NCBI RefSeq assembly: GCF_000282575.1
Contig: NZ_AKJA01000016.1
Coordinates: 1 to 51,679, forward strand
Direction of reading: 5' to 3'
Origin: Herbaspirillum sp. YR522
Lineage (GTDB): Bacteria; Pseudomonadota; Gammaproteobacteria; Burkholderiales; Burkholderiaceae_D
DNA length: 51,679 nt
Shown: positions 13,467-21,941 of the stretch, one piece after another
Numbering within the stretch: position 1 is the stretch's first letter
Layout of the letters: each line of letters opens with the position of its first letter
The notes under the pieces: model-generated
What the model was told of the DNA's origin: nothing
What the model saw: only the letters and a program-made list of their open reading frames with translations
Databases searched by the model: none
Program-made: the position numbers and the translations under genes

Positions 13467-14792
13467 GTGCTGCGACAGGCGTTGCTTCACACAGGGGTCA
13501 TTGAAGCCGATTTGCGGCGGGGCACGACAACACCGGGCATGAGACCTGGTGCATCAGATATGTTGAAATCGATCGCCACCGAACAATTGCGTCTGGGCAT
13601 GTACGTCCACTCCATTCCCGGAGCGTGGATCAATCACCCATTCTGGCGCAAGTCATTCAAGCTGGAAAACCTCGAGGACCTGCAGGCCCTGCGCGCCAGT
13701 CCTATCCGCGAAATCCTGATCGATACGGCCAAGGGCCGCGACGTCACCCCCGAACACGCCGTCGATGATGACGTGCATGACGACCAGGGCAGCGATGAGG
13801 CCCCGGTCAACGTCGTCGAGGCCCCTGCCGTGCATGGCACTGCCCCGCGCAAACCGGTGGTGCGCACCGATACGGCCCAGGAACGCGAGCGTGCCGCGCG
13901 CATCATCTCGTCCTCCAAGTCGACCGTGCTCCACATGTTCGCCGAAGCGCGCATGGGCAAGACCGTGGACGTCAAGGACGCGGTGGGGCTGGTGTCCGAG
14001 ATCACCGCCTCGGTCTCACGCAACGCCGACGCCCTGATCAGCCTGGCGCGCCTGAAGACAACCGACGACTACACCTACATGCATTCGGTGGCCGTATGCG
14101 CGATGATGATTTCGCTGGCGCACCAGATGGGCCTGTCGCACGAGCAGGCCAAGCAGGCCGGCATGGCCGGCCTGTTGCACGACGTGGGCAAGATGTCGGT
14201 GCCGCTGGATATCCTCAACAAACCCGCCAAGCTGACCGACGAGGAATTCGCATCGGTGCGTTCGCACACCGTGGCCGGTCACGCGATCCTCCAACAGATC
14301 GACGGCATCGGCCAGGCCGCGCTCGACGTGTCGCTGCATCATCACGAAAAGATCGATGGCAGCGGCTATCCGTTCAACCTGAAGGCGGACCAGATCTCGA
14401 TCATGGCCAAGATGGGTGCGGTGTGCGACGTGTACGACGCAATCACCTCCAACCGGCCCTACAAGGCGGGCTGGGATCCGGCCAGGTCGATTCGCCACAT
14501 GGCAGGCAGCGCCGGCCATTTCGACGCCAGCACCATGGAAGCCTTCGTCAAGGCCATCGGCATCTACCCCACCGGGTCCTGTGTGCTGATGCAGTCCGGG
14601 CGACTGGCGGTGGTGGTGGACCAGCGCCCCGACCAGCTGCTCACGCCACGGGTGAAGATGTTCTACTCGACCCTGACGAAGATGCCGCAACGGCCCGAGA
14701 TCGTCGACCTGGCGCATGCCAACGACAAGATCGTCGCCTATGCGGACCCGGCCAAATGGGGCATACGAAACCTGCCCGACACCGAACTCTGA
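13467..14792 (+). CDS. HD-GYP domain cyclic-di-GMP phosphodiesterase
   Basis: A 441-residue cytoplasmic protein. An N-terminal DUF3391-like segment (LRLGMYVHSIPGAW) precedes an acidic linker (residues 95-135) and an HD-GYP domain with HD at 238-239 (LLHDVGKMSVP) and HHEKIDGSGYP at about 292-302. These residues bind the metal ions that hydrolyse c-di-GMP. The GTG at 13467 gives the longest reading with AGGCG upstream; ATG 13560 (MLKSIATEQLRLGMY) fits the usual N-terminus of the family and could be the true start. No receiver or sensor domain is fused. Its stop codon abuts the stop of the convergent BLUF gene. Confidence 0.9.
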   Translation: MLRQALLHTGVIEADLRRGTTTPGMRPGASDMLKSIATEQLRLGMYVHSIPGAWINHPFWRKSFKLENLEDLQALRASPIREILIDTAKGRDVTPEHAVDDDVHDDQGSDEAPVNVVEAPAVHGTAPRKPVVRTDTAQERERAARIISSSKSTVLHMFAEARMGKTVDVKDAVGLVSEITASVSRNADALISLARLKTTDDYTYMHSVAVCAMMISLAHQMGLSHEQAKQAGMAGLLHDVGKMSVPLDILNKPAKLTDEEFASVRSHTVAGHAILQQIDGIGQAALDVSLHHHEKIDGSGYPFNLKADQISIMAKMGAVCDVYDAITSNRPYKAGWDPARSIRHMAGSAGHFDASTMEAFVKAIGIYPTGSCVLMQSGRLAVVVDQRPDQLLTPRVKMFYSTLTKMPQRPEIVDLAHANDKIVAYADPAKWGIRNLPDTEL

Positions 14793-15218
14793 TCAGTCGC
14801 GCTGGGTAAAGGCGGCGGTCGAGGCCAGCTCGTTGAGCAAGGCCACGGTGGCACAGCTCGAAACCAGGTACGGATTGAGTTCACTGCTGATCGAATACTT
14901 GAGCAGCAGCGAACGGTTGATCTTGTCGAGCCGGATGCCGCCCATGGTCCAGGACGAATACTGGCGCTCGTCGATGGCCTCGTAACCCAGCAGGATCAGG
15001 TCCTGGTGGCGCTCGTCCTGCATCAGTTGTCCATAGACGCGATTGACCTGGTCGCGCCCACCCTCGAGCACCTGCACGAATATCCGGTCGCTGTAGCACA
15101 GCACACCGGTGATGCCGTATTCGGGATTGCGCTTGCGCGCGCTGGCCAGGATGGCGTCTACCGTATCGGGTGCGATCGGCGCCTTGGCGCGGCTTGCATA
15201 GATAAGACGGACCAACAT
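14793..15218 (-). CDS. BLUF-domain blue-light photoreceptor
   Basis: A 141-residue stand-alone BLUF protein. The FAD-binding and photocycle residues are present: Y7 (LIYASR), N31 (N before xxxGITG) and Q49 (FVQVLEGG). Blue light rearranges the hydrogen bonds around the flavin and changes partner binding. No output domain is fused, so it must signal through a separate protein. The start at 15218 lies 2 bp after the folE stop with CGAGG upstream, so the two genes are co-transcribed and probably coupled. The nearest c-di-GMP gene is the convergent HD-GYP phosphodiesterase; a link is speculation. Confidence 0.9.
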   Translation of the reverse strand: MLVRLIYASRAKAPIAPDTVDAILASARKRNPEYGITGVLCYSDRIFVQVLEGGRDQVNRVYGQLMQDERHQDLILLGYEAIDERQYSSWTMGGIRLDKINRSLLLKYSISSELNPYLVSSCATVALLNELASTAAFTQRD

Positions 15219-15220
15219 GC

Positions 15221-15937
15221 TTAACCTCGTTGACGTTGAGTAATCAGGGCCAGGAACTCGCGTCGCAAGTCTGGATTGCGCAGGAAGGAACCACGCATGA
15301 CGCTGTTGATCATCTTCGAATCGACATCCTTGACGCCGCGCCAGTGCATGCAGAAATGATCGGCTTCCATCACGATGGCCAAGCCATCCGGCTGCAACTT
15401 CTGCATCAGCAGGTTGGCCGCCTGCGACACCGCCTCTTCCTGGATCTGCGGCCGGCTCATCACCCACTCCAGCAGGCGCGCATACTTGGACAGGCCGATC
15501 AGGTTGGAGTGCTCGTTGGGCATGACCCCGATCCATACCTTGCCCATGATCGGGCACAGGTGGTGCGAGCAGGCGCTGCGCACCGCGATCGGTCCCACGA
15601 TCATCAATTCGTTGAGGCCTTCGATATTGGGAAACTCGGTGACCGCGGGCGGCGCCTGGTAGCGTCCGCGGAACACTTCGTTGAGATACATCTTGGCCAC
15701 GCGCTTGGCGGTGTCCTGGGTGTTGTGATCGCTCTCGACATCGATCACCAGGCTTTCCAGCACGGCTGCCAGCTTGCCCTGCACCTCGGCCTGCAATTGC
15801 TCGAGCTCGCCCTCCTCGATGAAGGCGGCGATATTGTCGTTGGCATGAAAGCGGACGCCCGCCTTCTTGATGCGCGCGCGGATGCGGGCCGAGACAAGCT
15901 GGTCATGTACGCTGGGCTGGTTTTTTTCTGTCGCCAT
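15221..15937 (-). CDS. folE: GTP cyclohydrolase I
   Basis: A 238-residue enzyme converting GTP to 7,8-dihydroneopterin triphosphate, the first step of folate (and other pterin or deazapurine) biosynthesis. Zinc ligands C123, H126 and C196 are visible in ACSHHLCP and FCMHWRGV. The common EHH motif reads SHH here. About 40 N-terminal residues precede the core fold. It is the first gene of a two-gene operon with the BLUF photoreceptor. The ATG at 15937 gives the expected length, although no strong ribosome binding site is seen. Whether it is the main FolE or a specialised paralogue cannot be decided here. Confidence 0.92.
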   Translation of the reverse strand: MATEKNQPSVHDQLVSARIRARIKKAGVRFHANDNIAAFIEEGELEQLQAEVQGKLAAVLESLVIDVESDHNTQDTAKRVAKMYLNEVFRGRYQAPPAVTEFPNIEGLNELMIVGPIAVRSACSHHLCPIMGKVWIGVMPNEHSNLIGLSKYARLLEWVMSRPQIQEEAVSQAANLLMQKLQPDGLAIVMEADHFCMHWRGVKDVDSKMINSVMRGSFLRNPDLRREFLALITQRQRG

Positions 15938-16150
15938 ATCGGAAAGCGCGCAGCCATCGGCTGCGCTGGTATCGGTGAAATTGCCCCCATTATGCCCCGA
16001 AATGCCTCGCCGCCCTGAGCGCGGCGCGACGCGCTCAAGGGGCGCAGGCTTAACGACTGTTGATTTTTGTTTTCCGCCATTTACAAGCGATTAACGGCCG
16101 CTTACACGCTTGGCGACCATCATCGGAAAAACAAACTCGGGGGTGTCGTC

Positions 16151-16816
16151 ATGCATATTCAAATTCGCCTGGCCGGCGCATGTGCCGTGGCGGCAACGCT
16201 GTGCGCCTGCTATAGCCCGGCCCCAATGGTCAACGGTCCCACCAGCGTACGCCCGGCGTATCCTGTAGCCAACGTCGAGAACAACGGCGCCATCTTCCGT
16301 GTCAGCAGCGCACAGCTGTTCGAGGAACCGACCAGCTACAACGTCGGCGACATCATCAAGATCGACATCTCCGAATCGATCAGCGGCAGCAACAAGTCGG
16401 CCACCACCAACACCCGCGACAGCAGCCTGACGCAAAAGGGCCCCGGGTCCTCGGCGCCGCTGGCCGGACTGTTCGGCTCGCTCTACACCGCCGATTTCTC
16501 GGCCTCGGGCAGCAACTCGTTCAAGGGATCGGGCCAGACCGAGAATTCCAACACCGTCAGCGGCACGCTGATGGTGTCCATCGTCGAGGTCCTGCCCAAT
16601 CGCAACCTGGTGGTGGCGGGCGAGAAACGCATCGGCCTCAACAACAACGTCAACACGCTGCGCTTCTCCGGCGTCGTGCGCACGCGCGACATCCGCGGCG
16701 GCATCGTGGCCTCGGCCAACGTCGCCGACGCCCGCCTGGAACAGGTCGGTGGCGGCACCATTGCCGATGCCAACGCCGATGGCGGTTTCTTCAAGCGCCT
16801 GCTGACAATCTGGTAA
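16151..16816 (+). CDS. flgH: Flagellar L-ring protein FlgH
   Basis: A 221-residue lipoprotein that forms the outer-membrane L-ring around the flagellar rod. The lipobox LCAC ends the signal peptide (C20). Family features follow: PTSYNVGDIIKIDISE, the central Ser/Gly-rich loop, GSNSFKGSGQTENSNTVSGTL, and EVLPNRNLVVAGEKRIGLN. The ATG at 16151 is preceded by GGGGGTG. Length matches the family. It is unusual to find flgH alone: flgG and flgI are not next to it. It ends at a bidirectional terminator. It may be a second copy or a relocated gene. Confidence 0.9.
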   Translation: MHIQIRLAGACAVAATLCACYSPAPMVNGPTSVRPAYPVANVENNGAIFRVSSAQLFEEPTSYNVGDIIKIDISESISGSNKSATTNTRDSSLTQKGPGSSAPLAGLFGSLYTADFSASGSNSFKGSGQTENSNTVSGTLMVSIVEVLPNRNLVVAGEKRIGLNNNVNTLRFSGVVRTRDIRGGIVASANVADARLEQVGGGTIADANADGGFFKRLLTIW

Positions 16817-16841
16817 GCGCCACCGGCAGCCGCAGGCAACG

Positions 16842-16867
16842 AAAAACGGCAACCGAGGTTGCCGTTT
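16842..16867. terminator. Bidirectional terminator between flgH and the lipoprotein gene
   Basis: A hairpin with 12-bp arms (AAAACGGCAACC / GGTTGCCGTTTT) and a GA loop. T runs occur on both strands, and it lies between two convergent genes. Confidence 0.85.
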
Positions 16868-16900
16868 TCTGGTTCCGGTGCCGGATGCCGGTCGGCCTGA

Positions 16901-17476
16901 TCAAAAGCCGCCGCCGGCCTGCGATGGAGTGCGCGAACTGTCGGCGATCACCTCGGCATTGGAGGGCAGCAGCGCATCGACCAACGGCCCCAGTTTTTCG
17001 TTGGTCGTGGCCCATTTGTCCTGGGCGAACGAACCCAGGCGATACTGTGCCGAGCCCATCACCCGCCCATCGCGCCGCAAGGTCAGCGAGACATACGTGA
17101 GGTAAGGCGTATAGGCGTCCGAAAAGACCTTGGTATCCCATTTGACGAAGCCGGTGTAGGTCATCGTCACGGGGCAGCCGACCGATTGCGTGCCGGCATC
17201 GTAGACCCGGCTTTGCACGCCACGGCGCATCAGTTCGTTTTGCAACGCCGGCACGAAATCACTCATGGCCACGGCGCCGTTCCACTCGATGCACACTTCG
17301 CGGATCGCGTTGCGGTCGTAGATCACCGCATTCTGCGGAGGATTGGGTGTCAACGAGCGTACCCCGGAGGCGGCATAGCCGATCAGGTTGGCCGCCTGCA
17401 CCAATGGGTCCGACGGCATGACGACGCACGCCGACAAGGACGATGCAAACAAGGATGCAATGATGATGGTGCGCAC
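16901..17476 (-). CDS. Lipoprotein resembling the Sbal_3080 family
   Basis: A 191-residue lipoprotein; the signal peptide ends in LSAC (C17). The mature domain contains FVPALQNELMRRGVQSRVYD, two further Cys, and the segment YVSLTLRRDGRVMGSAQYRL, a pattern I recall from Sbal_3080-type lipoproteins of unknown function. It is probably anchored to the outer membrane facing the periplasm. It is a single gene converging on flgH and separated from it by a terminator. The family name is from memory; the lipoprotein nature is clear. Confidence 0.7.
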   Translation of the reverse strand: MRTIIIASLFASSLSACVVMPSDPLVQAANLIGYAASGVRSLTPNPPQNAVIYDRNAIREVCIEWNGAVAMSDFVPALQNELMRRGVQSRVYDAGTQSVGCPVTMTYTGFVKWDTKVFSDAYTPYLTYVSLTLRRDGRVMGSAQYRLGSFAQDKWATTNEKLGPLVDALLPSNAEVIADSSRTPSQAGGGF

Positions 17477-17583
17477 GACGCCCCCTCCAGGCTACTCACC
17501 GTTTCATCATAGCCGCGCCGCATATCTCGTTACTTTTGTTTTACCTGTATTTACGCTGGGAGCGAGGCGACTTTACAGCCGCC

Positions 17584-18849
17584 TCAGATGACCCGCAGCG
17601 GCCCCAGGTCGTCACTCTCGATCTCGGTGCGCTCGCCGGCAATGCGGTCGGCCAGGATACGGCTGGCGCCACAGGCCGTGGTCCAGCCGTTGGAGCCGTG
17701 CCCGGCGTTGAGCCACAGGTTGGCATAGCGCGTGGCACCGATGAGCGGTGCGCCGTCGGGTGTCATCGGACGCAGCCCTGCCCAGTATTGGACCCGCGCC
17801 ATGTCGGCACCCTGTGGGTAAAGATTGTTCAGCGATTTCAGCGCGGTGGCGCAATCGCGTGGCCTCACCCGGGTGTCCCAGCTGCCGATCTCGGCCGTGC
17901 CGGCGGCGCGGATATGGTCGCCCATGCGGGTGATGGCCACCTTGTAGTACTCGTCCATGACGCCACTGCGCGGCGCCCCCGCGGGGTCGCTGACCGGCAC
18001 CGTGATGGCATAACCCTTGACCGGATAGATCGGCAGGTCCAACCCGAGCGGTCGCAGCATCGGCACCGAGGCGCTGGCGCAGGCCACCACATACGCGTCG
18101 GCCTGCAATACGCCGGCGCTGGTGCGCACTCCCGTCACCTGGCCACCTGCCACCTCGATGGCGTCGACCGTGGTCGAGAGCCGGAACCGCACCCCTTGCG
18201 TGCCCAGCCAGTCGGCCAGCGCCCGCGCGAACAGGGGACAATTGCCGGTCTCGTCCAGCGGCAGCAACAGGCCGCCTTTCAATTCCTTGCGCGCGGCATG
18301 CAGGCCCGGGTCGAACGCCACGCAGGCATCGGCATCGAGCAACTCGAACGGCACCCCGGCCTCGGCCAATACCCGGGTCGACAAGCCGGCGTTGTCCACC
18401 CCTTCCTGGGTGCGGAACAGTTGCAGGTTGCCGCCGGTGGTCTGCTCGTAGCGAATGTCCAGGCGCTCCCGGATCTGCTTCAACTGGGTATGGCTGTAAC
18501 GCGCCAGGCGCCCCATGCGCGCCTTGTTGAGGGCATAACGCTCGGGCGTGCATTGCGCCAGGAAGCGCCGCAGCCAGCGCCATTGATGCGTGTCCAGGCG
18601 CGGCGTCAGGCGCAGCGCCGATTCGATGCCCAACCAGCTCTGCACGGTCCATTTGAGCGACTTGCCAGGCATCCCGGGCGCGGCCCATGGGGTGGCGTAG
18701 GATGGGCATACATGGCCGGCGTTGCCCACGCTGGTCTCGGCGGCGACTTCGGCGCGCCGTTCGACGACGGTCACCTCGTGACCGCGTTCGCGGAGGAAAT
18801 AAGCGGTGGTGACGCCGACGATGCCGGCGCCCAGCACGATGATACGCAT
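17584..18849 (-). CDS. dadA: D-amino acid dehydrogenase (DadA-like)
   Basis: A 421-residue FAD flavoenzyme. The dinucleotide fold starts at the N-terminus (VLGAGIVGVTTAYFL, G7-G12) with the acidic strand end VVERR. Family segments include ETSVGNAGHVCPSYATPWAAPGMP, VKGYAITVP and WAGLRPMTPDGAPLIG, and the C-terminal LWLNAGHGSNGWTTACG. It oxidises D-amino acids to 2-oxo acids and passes electrons to the respiratory chain, at the inner face of the membrane. It lies 18 bp downstream of an SDR gene in one operon, divergent from a polar amino-acid ABC importer and an Lrp-type regulator. Substrate preference is unknown; the lysine-type genes nearby hint at a basic D-amino acid. Confidence 0.88.
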   Translation of the reverse strand: MRIIVLGAGIVGVTTAYFLRERGHEVTVVERRAEVAAETSVGNAGHVCPSYATPWAAPGMPGKSLKWTVQSWLGIESALRLTPRLDTHQWRWLRRFLAQCTPERYALNKARMGRLARYSHTQLKQIRERLDIRYEQTTGGNLQLFRTQEGVDNAGLSTRVLAEAGVPFELLDADACVAFDPGLHAARKELKGGLLLPLDETGNCPLFARALADWLGTQGVRFRLSTTVDAIEVAGGQVTGVRTSAGVLQADAYVVACASASVPMLRPLGLDLPIYPVKGYAITVPVSDPAGAPRSGVMDEYYKVAITRMGDHIRAAGTAEIGSWDTRVRPRDCATALKSLNNLYPQGADMARVQYWAGLRPMTPDGAPLIGATRYANLWLNAGHGSNGWTTACGASRILADRIAGERTEIESDDLGPLRVI

Positions 18850-18867
18850 GGAAATTCCAGGACAGGA

Positions 18868-19653
18868 TTAAAGGGTGAGGCCGCCGTCGACATGCCAGAC
18901 CTGGCCCGTCACGTAGGAGGCCGCCGGGCTCAGCAGGAAGGCGACCACATTGGCGACCTCCTGCGGCTGGCCCAGGCGTTGCAAGGGAATACGATCGAGC
19001 GCCGCCTGCCAGGCGGCCGGGTCGATGGCCGACTTGGCCGGGTCGCTCTTTTGCACGTAGCCAGGCGCGACCGCATTGACGGTGACGGCAAACGGCGCCA
19101 TCTGCACCGCCAGCGACTTGACCAGGGCCTCGATACCGGCCTTGGCCGCAGCCGATGCCGGGAAGCCCGATTCGCCCAGGCGAAAGACGTGCGCCACGAA
19201 TGAACTCAGCGCCACTACCCGGCCGCTGCCCGAGGCCTGCAGCAGCTCGCGGCACGCCGTGCTCAGGCGAAAGAAACCCGACAGCAGGGCGTCGAGCGAA
19301 CGCGACCAGTCGGCCTCGCCCAGCTCGCCGATGCGCTTGCGATCGGCAAAGCCGGCATTGGCCACCAGCGCGTCGAGGCGGCCGAACCGATCCAGTGCGG
19401 TGTCGCGCAGCAACCCCGCCGTGGCCGGTTCGGCCAGCTCGCCGAAGGCCAGCACGCACCGCGCGCCGCGTTCGCCGCAGATGCGGGCCACGTCCTGCAG
19501 CTGCGGCGAATCAGCGCGCGCATGCAGTACCAGCGACGTCGTGCCGGCGGCCACGGTGGTGGCAATGGCCGCGCCGATGCCGCGCGCAGCCCCCGTGATC
19601 AGGATCACGCGATGCGGGTCGCCGGACGTGGGGAAAGCAGAAACCTGGTTCAT
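18868..19653 (-). CDS. SDR-family protein lacking the catalytic tyrosine
   Basis: A 261-residue short-chain dehydrogenase/reductase fold with the cofactor motif TGAARGIG (20-27), NAG at 99-101, an active-site SS pair (150-151) and the C-terminal GQVWHVDGG typical of FabG-like members. The expected YxxxK reads SAAAK: Ser167 replaces the proton-donating Tyr while K171 is kept. The nucleotides (CCG GCA TCG GCT GCG GCC AAG on the minus strand) leave no doubt about the reading. The enzyme may be inactive, altered in mechanism, or use another donor. It is the first gene of the operon with dadA. Confidence 0.85.
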   Translation of the reverse strand: MNQVSAFPTSGDPHRVILITGAARGIGAAIATTVAAGTTSLVLHARADSPQLQDVARICGERGARCVLAFGELAEPATAGLLRDTALDRFGRLDALVANAGFADRKRIGELGEADWSRSLDALLSGFFRLSTACRELLQASGSGRVVALSSFVAHVFRLGESGFPASAAAKAGIEALVKSLAVQMAPFAVTVNAVAPGYVQKSDPAKSAIDPAAWQAALDRIPLQRLGQPQEVANVVAFLLSPAASYVTGQVWHVDGGLTL

Positions 19654-19959
19654 GAGCGCAGTCTGGAAGTAGGGGCCAATCCCGGCCCATGAGAGGACCG
19701 GCGCGCCGCCCGCACGATGCGTTGCGGCGCCCGCGCTATTTTAGCCAAAGCCCACGCCACCGGGGGGTTCGCCGCACGCCGGCATGGCCGCGTGCAACGG
19801 TTCTCCATTACAATTGCCGGGTTCGCGGGTCGCCGATATAAAAGATATGCCATCCCCCTCTCCACGCTGCGGCATGGATCATGCTTGGACTTCCCGCCCC
19901 CCCTCCGCATCGGACCAGGCTTCTGGTCCACATTGAATCGAATTGAAGGAAAACCGCAG
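19654..19959. other. Divergent intergenic region, SDR-dadA versus amino-acid importer
   Basis: A stretch of 306 bp with no supported gene. It holds the promoter of the importer operon (19814-19842) and presumably the SDR-dadA promoter. The Lrp-type regulator of the importer operon is a natural candidate to act here, but I found no clear Lrp palindrome. Confidence 0.5.
19814..19842 (+). promoter_or_regulatory. Promoter of the amino-acid importer operon
   Basis: -35 TTGCCG, a 17-bp spacer and -10 TATAAA on the plus strand, about 110 bp upstream of the permease start. Spacing is ideal and each hexamer has about two mismatches to consensus at most. Confidence 0.5.
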
Positions 19960-20625
19960 ATGTATCAATGGGACTTCGGCTCGCTCTGGCAATTCCGGAG
20001 CATCATCGGCATCGGCTTTGCCTATACGCTCAGCTATACCGTGGCCGTCATCGCGCTGGGCCTGCTGATCGGCCTGCTGGTGGGCCTTGGCCGCCTGTCG
20101 TCCAACCCGTTCGTGTCGGGACCGCTGCGCGCCTATGTCGAAGTGTTTCGCTGCACCCCCGTGCTGGTGCAGCTGGTGTGGTTCTACTACGCGCTGCCGG
20201 TATTGCTGGGTATCGAGATGTCGGCCGGCGTGGCCGCGGCCCTGTCGCTGTCGCTGTATGGCGGCGCGTTCTACTCGGAAATCATTCGCGGCGGCATCGT
20301 CTCGATCGACGTGGGCCAATCCGAAGCCGGCTGGGCGCTGGGCATGACCCGCCTGCAACTGATGCGTCGCGTGATCCTGCCGCAGGCCTTCAAGCGCATG
20401 ACGCCACCACTGGTGAACCAGTCCATCATGCAACTCAAGAATACCTCGCTGCTGTCGGTACTGGCAGTTCCCGACCTGCTGTACCAGGGCCAGATCATCG
20501 CCCACGAGACCTATCGCCCGCTGGAAATCTACACCATGGTGGCGATCATCTATTTCCTGATCCTGCTGCCGGCCACCATCTGGGCCAAGCGGCTCGAGAC
20601 GCGCCTGTCGGCGCAGCACGGTTGA
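19960..20625 (+). CDS. Polar amino-acid ABC transporter permease (HisM/GltK type)
   Basis: A 221-residue inner-membrane protein with about five membrane helices. The start of the permease domain (AYTLSYTVAVIALGLLIGLLVG), the conserved YVEVFRCTPVLVQLVWFYYALP and the EAA loop EAGWALGMTRLQLMRRVILPQAF are all present. AAGGA lies 9 nt upstream of ATG 19960. It is followed after 10 bp by its ATPase. Only one permease gene is seen, suggesting a homodimer. The nearest binding protein is encoded on the opposite strand at 24583-25425. Confidence 0.9.
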   Translation: MYQWDFGSLWQFRSIIGIGFAYTLSYTVAVIALGLLIGLLVGLGRLSSNPFVSGPLRAYVEVFRCTPVLVQLVWFYYALPVLLGIEMSAGVAAALSLSLYGGAFYSEIIRGGIVSIDVGQSEAGWALGMTRLQLMRRVILPQAFKRMTPPLVNQSIMQLKNTSLLSVLAVPDLLYQGQIIAHETYRPLEIYTMVAIIYFLILLPATIWAKRLETRLSAQHG

Positions 20626-20635
20626 GGAGCCCGCC

Positions 20636-21403
20636 ATGATATCCGCCCCCGCCATGATCCAGATCAGCAACCTCAAGAAGTCCTTCGGCGAGCACGTGGT
20701 GCTCAAGGACATTTCCATCCAGATTCCCCGCGGCAGCGTGGTGGCCATGATCGGACCGTCGGGTTCGGGCAAGTCGACCCTGCTGCGCTGCCTGAACCTG
20801 CTGACCGTGCCCGACCTGGGCTCGGTGCGCATCGGCGAGCAGCATTTCGAGTTCGACGGCAAGAAGTCGCGCCTGCCACGCGACCGCGAGCTGGCCGGCT
20901 ATCGCGCCCGCACCGGCATGGTGTTCCAGCACTTCAACCTGTTCCCGCACATGACGGCGCTGGAAAACGTGATGGAAGGCATGCTCACCGTGCTGCGCAC
21001 GCCCAAGGCCGAGGCCCGCAGCCAGGCACTGGCGCTGTTGCACAAGGTTGGCCTGGCCGACCGCGCCGACATGTATCCGCAAAAGCTCTCCGGCGGCCAG
21101 AAGCAACGCGTGGCCATCGCCCGCGCCCTGGCCATGCGCCCGGACGTGATGCTGTTCGACGAAGCCACTTCGGCACTCGACCCCGAACTGGTAGGCGAGG
21201 TACTCAATGTCATCCGCGCCCTGGCCGCCGATGGCATGACCATGATCCTGGTGACCCACGAGGTCGCCTTTGCACGTGAGGTCGCCGACCAGGTGGTGTT
21301 CATGCGCGATGGCGTGGTGGTCGAGGCGGGGCCACCGGCGCAGGTCATCGACAATCCGCAGCAGGCCGCCACGCGGGCGTTCCTGGCGCGCTTCAACGGC
21401 TGA
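20636..21403 (+). CDS. Polar amino-acid ABC transporter ATP-binding protein (GlnQ/HisP type)
   Basis: A 255-residue ATPase. Walker A GPSGSGKST is at 40-48, the Q-loop at VFQHFNLFPHMT, the signature LSGGQKQRVAIARALAM, Walker B VMLFDEATSALDP and the H-loop VTHE. Wording of these motifs is typical of amino-acid importers. GAGGAG lies 7 nt before ATG 20636; a second ATG at 20654 is less well placed. It powers the permease encoded just upstream. Confidence 0.93.
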   Translation: MISAPAMIQISNLKKSFGEHVVLKDISIQIPRGSVVAMIGPSGSGKSTLLRCLNLLTVPDLGSVRIGEQHFEFDGKKSRLPRDRELAGYRARTGMVFQHFNLFPHMTALENVMEGMLTVLRTPKAEARSQALALLHKVGLADRADMYPQKLSGGQKQRVAIARALAMRPDVMLFDEATSALDPELVGEVLNVIRALAADGMTMILVTHEVAFAREVADQVVFMRDGVVVEAGPPAQVIDNPQQAATRAFLARFNG

Positions 21404-21413
21404 AGCACGGCCC

Positions 21414-21860
21414 ATGAAGACGCGGCTCGATACCCTCGACGAGACCGACCGCAACCTGATTGCGCTGCTGCAGCTGTCGGCCCGCGACAGCGTGGCCAAC
21501 CTGGCCCGCAAGCTGGGCGTGGCGCGTACCACGGTGGTGGCGCGCCTGGCGCGGCTGGAACAGAACGGGATCATCGCCGGCTACACCGTCAAGCTGGGCC
21601 AGGAAGTGACCGACAACGCACTGCGCGCCTATGTCGGCATCACCATCGAGCCCAAGGCCGCACGCGACGTGCTCAAGCAGTTCAGGCGCATGCCCGAGAT
21701 CGAACTGCTGTGTTCGGTCTCGGGCGAATTCGACTACGTCGCCTGGCTGCGCGCCAGCTCGGCCGAACGGCTCGATCAAATTCTGGACGAAATCGGCCAG
21801 ATCGATGGCGTGTCCCGCACCACGACCTCGATCGTACTGTCGCGCAAGATCGAGCGTTGA
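21414..21860 (+). CDS. Lrp/AsnC-family transcriptional regulator
   Basis: A 148-residue regulator. The N-terminal winged helix-turn-helix begins LDETDRNLIALLQLSARDSVANLARKLG, and the C-terminal ligand-binding RAM domain contains AYVGITIEPKAARDVL and VSGEFDYVAWLRA. Lrp-type proteins bind an amino acid as oligomers and control its uptake or catabolism. It begins 10 bp after the ATPase stop, so it belongs to the importer operon and probably controls it, the divergent dadA operon, or both. Confidence 0.92.
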   Translation: MKTRLDTLDETDRNLIALLQLSARDSVANLARKLGVARTTVVARLARLEQNGIIAGYTVKLGQEVTDNALRAYVGITIEPKAARDVLKQFRRMPEIELLCSVSGEFDYVAWLRASSAERLDQILDEIGQIDGVSRTTTSIVLSRKIER

Positions 21861-21875
21861 CCCCCACATCAAGAA

Positions 21876-21891
21876 TATTCCTATAGAAATA
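21876..21891 (+). promoter_or_regulatory. BvgA-like inverted heptad upstream of the first fimbrial gene
   Basis: The sequence TATTCCTATAGAAATA is an inverted repeat of two ATTYCTA heptads, the form bound by BvgA-type response regulators (TTTCYTA half-sites). It lies about 56 bp upstream of the ATG. The same TTCCTATAG stands at nearly the same distance before the second fimbrial gene. Binding is an inference. Confidence 0.45.
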
Positions 21892-21941
21892 GATGGATAG
21901 CGCCCCTAGCATGACGCCATACCTATTTCGTACGAGAGGTT

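Noticed and set aside
17555..17583. Weak hairpin after dadA (GAGGCG / CGCCTC)
   Set aside because: Short 6-bp stem, long loop and no T tract; not convincing as a terminator.
17612..19459. 615-residue minus-strand open frame
   Set aside because: Out-of-frame reading through the SDR and dadA genes.
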